Shown one piece after another: positions 1 through 4,885 of a stretch of DNA of 11,799 nt. Location: NCBI GenBank assembly GCA_023410905.1, contig JAEYPL010000295.1, positions 1 through 11,799 on the forward strand. The letters run 5' to 3'. Origin of the DNA: Pseudomonadota bacterium. GTDB lineage: Bacteria; Pseudomonadota; Alphaproteobacteria; Rhizobiales; Hyphomicrobiaceae. A model generated the notes under the pieces. That model saw only the letters and a program-made list of their open reading frames with translations. It made no database searches and was not told the origin of the DNA. Every line of letters begins with the position of its first letter. Positions within the stretch are counted from its first letter, which is position 1. Position numbers and translations under genes: made by a program.

Positions 1-186
1 GGGATGTACCGTCTCGGCGGCAGCCACGCGCAGCAGGACGTGCTCGAGCAGCTTTTCCTCGACTGCGCGGTCACCGCGGGCTCGAACGATGACGTGGCGC
101 TGATCCTCGCACGTGTCGCCGGGCGCCATCCCGTGCCGCCAGAGCGGCGCATGGGCTACAAGCACGCAGCGCGCACGCTTTCGTGA
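1..186 (+). CDS. C-terminal end of a TTC38-like tetratricopeptide-repeat protein (partial)
   Basis: The frame is open from the left edge of the window and stops at TGA 184-186, so only the last 61 codons are visible. They read Gly-Met-Tyr-Arg-Leu, then GGSHAQQDVLEQLFLDCAV, followed by an Ala/Arg-rich helix and a short basic end. From memory, the pattern GGSHAQ.D..EQ...D..... is the conserved C-terminus of the bacterial TTC38-like (TPR repeat 38) family, which are proteins of roughly 450 residues made of TPR helices and of unknown biochemical role. The internal ATG at 4-6 is unlikely to be the start, because the family signature begins immediately and the protein would lack all TPR units. The DUF6152 gene follows after 79 nt on the same strand. 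The family call rests on one short motif, so it is moderate. Confidence 0.55.
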   Translation, partial: GMYRLGGSHAQQDVLEQLFLDCAVTAGSNDDVALILARVAGRHPVPPERRMGYKHAARTLS

Positions 187-225
187 GCCGGCCGCGCTGT
201 CGCTCGTGTCGTGGCGGCTCGCGTG

Positions 226-231
226 TAGAAT
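226..231 (+). promoter_or_regulatory. Possible -10 element for the DUF6152/DUF6644 pair
   Basis: TAGAAT matches the TATAAT consensus at 5 of 6 positions. It lies 34 nt before the ATG of the exported protein, in the only intergenic stretch upstream of the pair. No convincing -35 hexamer is found 16-18 nt upstream (the region is CTCGTG-like), so this is weak. Confidence 0.25.
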
Positions 232-265
232 GCTGCAAACGAACTCGGCTCGAAGGAGGTCCACG

Positions 266-616
266 ATGCTCAAACGCATGGCACTCGCGGCGGTCCTGAT
301 CGGCGCCTGCCCGGCGCTGCTGCTCGCCCACCACGGCTGGGGCAGCTACGATGCCAAGAACCCGATTACCGTCACAGGCAAGATTCTCACCTCCCAGTAC
401 GAGAATCCGCACGCGACAATCACGGTGCAGACCGCCGACAAAGTGTGGACCGTGACCCTCGCCCCGACCTCACGCATGCGCAATCGCGGCGCGCTGCCCG
501 GCCTTATTACCGTCGGCACTGAAATCTCGGTCTACGGCTATCCATCGACTACACAGCCGAATGAAATGCGCGCCGAACGGATCACGTCCGGCGGCAAGAC
601 TATCGAGATGCGCTGA
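266..616 (+). CDS. Small exported DUF6152-type protein
   Basis: 116 residues. The ATG at 266 is chosen because a strong Shine-Dalgarno AAGGAGG (253-259) sits 6 nt upstream and a signal peptide begins there: positive MLKR, a hydrophobic core, then a likely cleavage site ALLLA|HHGW after residue 21. The mature protein (about 95 residues) starts His22-His23-Gly-Trp, followed by Ser-Tyr-Asp, a second conserved-looking block NPHATI (His49), and alternating polar/hydrophobic stretches typical of a small beta barrel; it ends GGKTIEMR. These blocks match my memory of DUF6152 (AHHGW.SYD, NPH, W.v.L.p..r...G). The function of that family is not known to me. The stop TGA overlaps the ATG of the next gene by one base, so the two are translationally coupled. 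A periplasmic partner of the membrane protein, perhaps binding metal through the histidines, is inference only. Confidence 0.8.
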   Translation: MLKRMALAAVLIGACPALLLAHHGWGSYDAKNPITVTGKILTSQYENPHATITVQTADKVWTVTLAPTSRMRNRGALPGLITVGTEISVYGYPSTTQPNEMRAERITSGGKTIEMR

Positions 617-1107
617 TGAACTCGGCAGCGCCCGGCATCCTCGCCGCTCTCGAGCACTCGGAAATCGGTGCGCTTATCCGTCAGTCCGTCTGGATCTATC
701 CGACGGCCAACGTTGCTCATGTCGTCGCTATCGTGCTGTTCGCAGGTGCCATCGCGGTGATGGATGTGCGCCTCATGGGGGCGCTCACCGGATCCGATCC
801 CTCCCGCGTCGTCCGCGGCGCACGCCGCGCCGCGATCCTAGCGCTCATTGCGGTGCTCATCTCGGGAGGTGTTCTATTCACGGCTGAAGCAAGCCACGTC
901 GCCCACAACGGCATCTTCCAAATCAAGATGGCGCTGATCGCCTTCGGCATCGTGCACGCGCTATTTTTCGGCAATCACATCGTGAAGACGCTCGACACGC
1001 TTGGGCCGCAGGCCCCGATGCCGGGCTTCGCGCGCGTTGCAGGCGCGTTGTCGATGATGACGTGGCTCGGCGTCGTCGGCCTCGGCCGCTACATCGCCTA
1101 CCATTGA
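616..1107 (+). CDS. Four-helix integral membrane protein, DUF6644-type
   Basis: 163 residues, beginning at an ATG that shares its first base with the TGA of the preceding gene (TGATG), so translation is probably coupled; no good independent Shine-Dalgarno is seen. Four hydrophobic segments are visible at about residues 30-50, 71-90, 103-119 and 138-158. Recognisable family blocks are WIYPTANVAHVVAIVLFAGA leading into a membrane-edge Asp-Val-Arg-Leu-Met-Gly (50-55), an N.IFQIKMALI block (98-108), and a C-terminal WLGVVGLGRYIAY, which I associate with DUF6644 proteins. His35, His94, His97, His114 and His121 lie in or near the helices and could be metal or haem ligands, but that is not established. 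The gene ends 12 nt before the stop codon of the convergent yqeY gene. Biochemical role unknown. Confidence 0.8.
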   Translation: MNSAAPGILAALEHSEIGALIRQSVWIYPTANVAHVVAIVLFAGAIAVMDVRLMGALTGSDPSRVVRGARRAAILALIAVLISGGVLFTAEASHVAHNGIFQIKMALIAFGIVHALFFGNHIVKTLDTLGPQAPMPGFARVAGALSMMTWLGVVGLGRYIAYH

Positions 1108-1119
1108 GCACTCGGGCGC

Positions 1120-1584
1120 TTACAATAGGTCCTTCACGAGCGCGCTCGCCTTGGCGAAATCCATCTGCCCGCGATAGCGCTCGCGCAGCACCGCCATGAC
1201 ACGGCCCATATCCTTGACGCTCGTCGCGCCGGTTTCAGCGATCACGCTCTGGATGGCCTTCTTCGCCTCCGCATCGTCGAGCTGACGAGGCAGAAACTCG
1301 GAGATGACCTCGATCTCCTCGGCTTCCTTCTGCGCAAGCTCGAGGCGTCCGGCCTCCTCGTAAATGCGGATGCTCTCGCGACGTTGCTTGATCATGGTGG
1401 CGAGCAACTGCGCAATATCGGCGTCGCTGATACGGGAGGCCTCGGCCCCCGCGTCGCCCGTCTTGCTCTGGATGCCGAGATCGCGATCCTTGATCGCTGC
1501 CAGGATGAGACGGATGGTGCCAAGGCGCGTCTTGTCCTGCGCGCGCATGGCGGTTTTCATGGCAGCGTTCAACTCGTCACGCAT
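1120..1584 (-). CDS. yqeY: GatB/YqeY domain protein
   Basis: 154 residues, the normal length for stand-alone YqeY proteins. The ATG at 1584 is preceded by AGGGAG 7 nt upstream, and the protein starts in the family style (MRDELNAAMKTAMRAQDK). The N-terminal helical part carries TRLGTIRLILAAIKDRD and KQRRESIRIYEEAGR; the C-terminal part has the characteristic EFLPRQL block (residues 96-102) and DMGRVMAVLRERYRGQMD. The domain is related to the tail domain of the GatB subunit of tRNA-dependent amidotransferase, which contacts tRNA; the role of the free protein is not settled. In many alphaproteobacteria this gene sits between carA and dnaG, but here its upstream neighbour is the RNA helicase, 172 nt away. 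A frame extending upstream to 1722 is rejected as start: it lacks family similarity and has no better ribosome-binding site. Confidence 0.93.
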   Translation of the reverse strand: MRDELNAAMKTAMRAQDKTRLGTIRLILAAIKDRDLGIQSKTGDAGAEASRISDADIAQLLATMIKQRRESIRIYEEAGRLELAQKEAEEIEVISEFLPRQLDDAEAKKAIQSVIAETGATSVKDMGRVMAVLRERYRGQMDFAKASALVKDLL

Positions 1585-1744
1585 CAGTGTGCTCCCTGGC
1601 TTCGGCCAACACGCCGCGCAGGCGCGCACCGGACGGCCCGGTTTACTGCGCGCCGCCGCAACGGACGGTGTGACTATCGGCCTTTTGGCACGCCGCGGCC
1701 AGATACTCTTACGCGACCACATGAACGTACTCGTGAAGAACTTC

Positions 1745-1762
1745 CGCTAAGCTCGCTCAGCG
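1745..1762 (-). terminator. Stem-loop straddling the helicase stop codon, possible terminator
   Basis: On the - strand CGCTGAG, loop CGAG, CTTAGCG forms a 7-bp stem with one G-T wobble. The helicase TGA (1759-1757) lies inside the left arm. The bases after it (GAAGTTCTTC) are not a T run, so intrinsic termination would be weak; a role in mRNA 3'-end stability is equally possible. Confidence 0.3.
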
Positions 1763-3580
1763 CGCGTCGCGGCCTCTATGCTGGCCACCATCGCGCCGGC
1801 GATCATCGGCACGCTTGCGGGTGGGACGACCATGCCCACCGTCCCGACGTGCCTCACCGTTAGAAACACCGCTACCCCGCGTCCAGTTGCGCCAAGGCTG
1901 TGGTGCGCTCTTGCCGGGCTCAGCACCATTTGGTGCACCGCCTGCCCGACTCCCATCCCCATTCCGGGGGGCATTGCCGCCGCGGCGAGGTTCGCCCTGA
2001 CGAGCGGCATGACCGTTTCCGTTTCCGCCACGATGATCGGCGCGTGAATCCCCGTCGCGGCCGCGATGATGGGGGGCGCCGGTACGCGCTGCCCGCTCGT
2101 CGCGCTCACCACGAACGGCGCGCGGCGCACCATCGCGCTGTCCGCGTGCGTCGCCATTGCGATGGTCTGCCCGCTCGCTGCCGTCACGGCCGCGGTGAGA
2201 TGGTGCGCCATTGCGAGGCACATGACCATCACGCTGCCGGCGCTCTTCCCGGCGCTCTCCGCCAGGCGCATCACCACGCTCGCCACGGCGTGCCTCGCCA
2301 TGGCGCGGGCGCGCGCCGTGGGCTGGACGTCCACGCTCGCGCGGTTCGCGACGCGGTTGCGCGGCGCGTTCGGCGCGCGCGCCAGCATCCGACGCCGACG
2401 CGAGCTCGGCTGTTTCACTGTGCGCTTCGCCCGTCACCGCTCGATCGCCGCCGCCCGAGGGAACCACGGTCAGCCGGCGACCTGTCAGCCGCTCGATGTC
2501 GCGCAGATACTCGCGCTCGTCCGGCGCACAGAACGCGATCGCAACGCCTTCCGCGCCCGCACGCGCCGTACGGCCGATCCGATGCACATAGCTCTCAGGG
2601 ATATTCGGGAGCTCGTAGTTCACGACGTGAGTGATATCGTCGATATCAATGCCGCGTGCAGCGATATCGGTCGCTACCAGAACCCGCGTAAAGCCCTTGC
2701 GGAAGCTATCGAGTGCGGACTGGCGCTGTCCCTGGCTCTTGTTGCCATGGATGGCGTGCACGCCAACGCCCATATGCTCGATGGCCTGGCAAACACGATC
2801 GGCGCCACGCTTGGTACGCGTAAACACGATCACGCGGCGCATCTCGGGGTTCTGGAGCAGACGCGCGAGGACTTCGCGCTTGGCAGCCGCGGGAATGAAC
2901 ATCACCTGCTGGTCGATGCGATCGACCGTCTTGCCGGCGCGCGCGATCTCGACCCGCACGGGGTTCTTGAGAATATCGGCGGCGAGCTGCGCGATGTCCG
3001 TCGGCATCGTGGCCGAAAACAACAGCGAGTGACGCTCGTTGGGCACGAGCTTCAGGATCCTGCGCACATCGCGCACGAAGCCCATGTCGAGCATCCGGTC
3101 GGCTTCGTCCAGAATGAATGTCTGCACCTGATTGAGGCGCAGATGACGCTGGTCGATCAAATCGAGCAGACGGCCCGGCGTGGCAACGAGGATGTCGACA
3201 CCGCGCGCGATCGCATTCACCTGCGGGCGCTGACCGACGCCGCCGAAGATGACGGTGTGAGAGATGCGCAGATGGCGGCCGTAAGCATGAATGCTCTCGC
3301 CAATCTGAATGGCGAGCTCACGCGTCGGTGCCAGAATGAGCGCACGCGGCGCGCCAGGCTGCGGGCGGCCGCCCTCGTCGGCGAGACGCTGTAGCAGCGG
3401 CAGCACGAACGCCGCCGTCTTGCCGGTGCCGGTTTCAGCCAAACCAAGCACGGCGCGGCCCGCGATCAGCGCGGGAATGGACTGGGCCTGGATGGGGGTG
3501 GGGTGGGTATACTGCGCGTCGCTCAATGCACGCAGGAGTGTCTCGGCGAGGCCGAGTTCAGCAAAAGTCGGGGTCGTCAC
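1757..3580 (-). CDS. rhlE: DEAD-box ATP-dependent RNA helicase, RhlE-like, with long Arg/Gly-rich tail
   Basis: 607 residues from a GTG at 3580, chosen because the family normally begins M-TT-FAELGL. An upstream in-frame GTG at 3607 would add nine residues; neither has a clear Shine-Dalgarno. All helicase motifs are present: FAELGL with PTPIQAQ (Q motif, 27-33), AETGTGKT (I, 48-55), PTRELA (Ia), TPGR (Ib, 134-137), DEAD (II, 158-161), SAT (III, 189-191), VIVFTRTK (IV), ATDIAARG (V, 303-310) and HRIGRTARAG (VI, 333-342). It should unwind RNA duplexes using ATP, in ribosome assembly or mRNA turnover. After about residue 371 comes a tail of roughly 235 residues, nearly free of hydrophobic residues and rich in Arg, Gly, Asp, Glu, Ala and His, with an internal repeat; such RG/RD tails usually bind RNA and may drive condensation. 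A structured candidate small RNA or leader lies directly upstream. Confidence 0.93.
   Translation of the reverse strand: MTTPTFAELGLAETLLRALSDAQYTHPTPIQAQSIPALIAGRAVLGLAETGTGKTAAFVLPLLQRLADEGGRPQPGAPRALILAPTRELAIQIGESIHAYGRHLRISHTVIFGGVGQRPQVNAIARGVDILVATPGRLLDLIDQRHLRLNQVQTFILDEADRMLDMGFVRDVRRILKLVPNERHSLLFSATMPTDIAQLAADILKNPVRVEIARAGKTVDRIDQQVMFIPAAAKREVLARLLQNPEMRRVIVFTRTKRGADRVCQAIEHMGVGVHAIHGNKSQGQRQSALDSFRKGFTRVLVATDIAARGIDIDDITHVVNYELPNIPESYVHRIGRTARAGAEGVAIAFCAPDEREYLRDIERLTGRRLTVVPSGGGDRAVTGEAHSETAELASASDAGARAERAAQPRREPRERGRPAHGARPRHGEARRGERGDAPGGERREERRQRDGHVPRNGAPSHRGRDGSERADHRNGDARGQRDGAPRAVRGERDERAARTGAPHHRGRDGDSRADHRGGNGNGHAARQGEPRRGGNAPRNGDGSRAGGAPNGAEPGKSAPQPWRNWTRGSGVSNGEARRDGGHGRPTRKRADDRRRDGGQHRGRDAR
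2030..2209 (-). repeat. Imperfect internal repeat in the helicase tail
   Basis: Two copies of a 17-residue unit, GAPSHRGRDGSERADHR (2159-2209) and GAPHHRGRDGDSRADHR (2030-2080), are separated by 26 residues of similar composition (RNG, RDGAPRAVRGERDE). 14 of 17 residues are identical. The DNA copies have diverged at synonymous and other sites, so this is an old duplication within the disordered tail rather than a recent slippage event. Confidence 0.75.
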
Positions 3581-3688
3581 GAAGTCGTAGCTTTCTGCGC
3601 AGGCCACCGTGGCACTCAGCCAATCCGGTCAGCCATCCTAGGCGCTGTTGGCCTGGGGCTGCGCACCGCAGCAAGGCCGTTTAGGTCG

Positions 3689-3708
3689 AAAAAACGTCCC
3701 GGAGAGAC
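3689..3708 (-). terminator. Rho-independent terminator of the candidate small RNA
   Basis: On the - strand GTCTC, loop TCC, GGGAC makes a 5-bp stem (one T-G wobble; more wobble pairs can extend it outward). It is followed after one G by TTTTTT (3694-3689). The T run is unusual for this G+C-rich sequence. The stem is short, so efficiency may be partial. Confidence 0.5.
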
Positions 3709-3787
3709 ACTGTACGCTTCGACGGCAATCTCACTACGGAGCCGGTCTCGAAGCAGCAGAGCGCTTGGCGCGCTCGCGGAACGACAT
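3689..3787 (-). ncRNA. Candidate structured small RNA (or attenuated 5' leader of the RNA helicase)
   Basis: The gap between the HAD and helicase genes holds a complete-looking transcription unit on the - strand. A sigma70-like promoter (3792-3820) would start RNA near 3785-3787. Reading on, there is a perfect 6-bp hairpin GAGCGC/loop GCCAA/GCGCTC (3759-3775), then a longer stem GCTTCGA/TCGAAGC (3748-3754 with 3716-3722) that continues inward as CGGC/GCCG around a 14-nt loop after a 3-nt bulge, then a short hairpin followed by six T (3689-3708). The predicted RNA is about 97 nt. It has no convincing protein-coding frame and does not show the GGAAG/AGCAG signature of SRP RNA or tRNA features, so I cannot assign a known family. 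Because the helicase starts about 110 nt further on (3580), the element could alternatively be a leader controlling helicase expression by read-through. Confidence 0.5.
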
Positions 3788-3791
3788 CCGT

Positions 3792-3820
3792 CATATGGGT
3801 GATCCGCCGCCTTCCGTCAA
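3792..3820 (-). promoter_or_regulatory. Sigma70-like promoter upstream of the candidate small RNA
   Basis: On the - strand TTGACG (-35, 3820-3815), a 17-nt spacer and CATATG (-10, 3797-3792); shifting by one gives CCATAT with a 16-nt spacer, close to the CTATAT type of -10 described in alphaproteobacteria. It is the best -35/-10 pair seen in any intergenic stretch of the window and points toward the structured region and the helicase. Confidence 0.5.
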
Positions 3821-3832
3821 TCGATTTCGCAG

Positions 3833-3852
3833 GTGCAGCAAGTTTGCCGCAC
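3833..3852 (-). terminator. Stem-loop 21 nt after the HAD gene, possible terminator without T run
   Basis: On the - strand GTGCGGCAA and TTGCTGCAC pair almost perfectly (one G-T wobble) around a very small loop. It lies between the HAD stop codon (3874) and the -35 element at 3820, so it may mark the end of the upstream transcript. No T run follows. Confidence 0.35.
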
Positions 3853-3873
3853 AGATTCGAGAGGCACCGGCGT

Positions 3874-4743
3874 TTACCACGCCAACCCTTCCAGAGCAGC
3901 AATTGGTGGTGCCGGGTGGCCCGCAAAAAGGCGGCTGAGCGTCGCTTCGTCGAGGGCTTCGCCCGCTGCGAAGTGAAGCGCGCTGGCGATGAATACGGCG
4001 CGCAGTCCGGCCGCGGCCGCGCCCGCGATATCGGTCTTGATGCCATCGCCGATAGCCAGAATGCGCGACGTCTCGACCGCCGCCCCGCGCGATGCAGCAA
4101 TCAGCTCGCGCGCCCGCGCATAGACGGGCGGATAGGGCTTTCCGGCATAAGCCACCTCGCCACCGAGGGCCTCGTAGGCCGCAGCCAGCGCCCCCGCGCA
4201 ATAGATGAGGCGGTCACCCCGCTCGACGACGAGATCCGGATTAACGCAGATCATGGGCTGCCTACGCGCGCGCATCGCGGCCAGCAGCTCGCGGTAGTCG
4301 TCCGGCGTCTCGTGCTCGTCCTCGACGAGGCCTGTGCACACAACGACGGCCGCTTCGTCGATCGGAGCCAAAGCGACATCGAGCCCCGCAAACGTGCCGA
4401 GATAGCGATCGGGCCCGAGATGATGTACGGGGCGCCCGGCCCAGCCCGAGATGAGCACGCGCGTGACATCACCGGAGGTGACAATGGCGTCGTAAGCTGC
4501 ACGCGGAACGCCGAGCGCATCGAGATGCGCGCTCACTTCCTCGCCTGTCGACGGTGCATTGCTCACCAGAACGATCGTGCCACCACCGGCACGGAACTTC
4601 ACGCAAGCTTCGCTCGCTGCGGGATAGGCGCGCACGCCGTCGTGGAACACGCCCCAGACATCACTGATCCAGGCGTCGCACGTCTGTGCGAGCGGCGCGA
4701 TCGAGCGCAGCACGGGAATATGCGGGCCGGCCTTGGTCTGCAT
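3874..4743 (-). CDS. HAD-superfamily class IIA hydrolase-like protein (TIGR01459-type)
   Basis: 289 residues from the ATG at 4743, chosen because GGAGG lies 4 nt upstream and the protein then matches the family start (a helix leading to DAWISDVWGVFHDG). An ATG at 4821 would add 26 unrelated residues and has a poor ribosome-binding site. HAD motifs in order: motif I Asp28-Val-Trp30-Gly-Val-Phe-His-Asp-Gly, motif II Ser61-Asn-Ala-Pro, a class IIA cap region (about 75-190), motif III Lys202 in AGKPYPPVY, and motif IV GDGIKTD (Asp233, Asp238). The nucleophile Asp28 is present, but the second Asp of the usual DxD, the general acid/base, is Trp. As I recall this DVWG form is typical of this alphaproteobacterial subfamily, so the protein may be a slow or atypical phosphatase. 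Substrate unknown. It follows the EAL gene on the same strand with a 130-nt gap. Confidence 0.88.
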   Translation of the reverse strand: MQTKAGPHIPVLRSIAPLAQTCDAWISDVWGVFHDGVRAYPAASEACVKFRAGGGTIVLVSNAPSTGEEVSAHLDALGVPRAAYDAIVTSGDVTRVLISGWAGRPVHHLGPDRYLGTFAGLDVALAPIDEAAVVVCTGLVEDEHETPDDYRELLAAMRARRQPMICVNPDLVVERGDRLIYCAGALAAAYEALGGEVAYAGKPYPPVYARARELIAASRGAAVETSRILAIGDGIKTDIAGAAAAGLRAVFIASALHFAAGEALDEATLSRLFAGHPAPPIAALEGLAW

Positions 4744-4823
4744 CCCGCCTCCGCGATGGATGATCTGGCTGATCGGTCCCGCGGGTGTCGCCGATGGCGA
4801 ATGAGCGCTGCGGGCCGCCATTG

Positions 4824-4852
4824 CCTTTAGCCGGCCCGTCGATGCGGTTCAA
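4824..4852 (-). promoter_or_regulatory. Possible promoter for the HAD gene
   Basis: On the - strand TTGAAC (4852-4847), a 17-nt spacer and TAAAGG (4829-4824). The -35 matches 5 of 6 consensus bases, the -10 only 3 of 6. RNA would start near 4818, which fits the downstream ATG at 4743 but not the ATG at 4821. Confidence 0.3.
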
Positions 4853-4860
4853 GCGGTGGA

Positions 4861-4885
4861 AGCGCGGCATGGTCTATGCCGCGCT
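4861..4885 (-). terminator. Perfect 10-bp hairpin spanning the EAL gene stop codon
   Basis: AGCGCGGCAT (4861-4870) and ATGCCGCGCT (4876-4885) are perfect inverse complements around a 5-nt loop; the TAG stop (4876-4874) lies at the loop edge. It is G+C rich and would be very stable in the mRNA. The following bases (TCCACCGC) contain no T run, so it is either a non-canonical terminator or a 3'-end stabiliser separating the EAL and HAD genes. Confidence 0.5.

Noticed and set aside
302..312. Lipoprotein signal (LIGAC) in the DUF6152-type protein
   Set aside because: Cys15 is followed by further hydrophobic residues PALLLA and then a good signal peptidase I site before His-His, so cleavage at Cys is less likely.
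1628..1642. 5-bp inverted repeat ACCGG/CCGGT upstream of yqeY as terminator or riboswitch
   Set aside because: The stem is too short and has only three T after it on the + strand; nothing around it forms a larger structure.
1638..1722. Upstream extension of yqeY to an ATG at 1722
   Set aside because: The extra 46 residues do not resemble YqeY and lack a better ribosome-binding site than AGGGAG before 1584.
2066..3394. A 442-codon open frame on the + strand opposite the helicase
   Set aside because: Antisense shadow of the helicase, whose motifs are all intact on the - strand.
3716..3775. tRNA or SRP RNA gene inside the structured intergenic region
   Set aside because: No cloverleaf, no GTTC T-loop in the right place, no CCA end, and none of the conserved SRP RNA apical loop bases.
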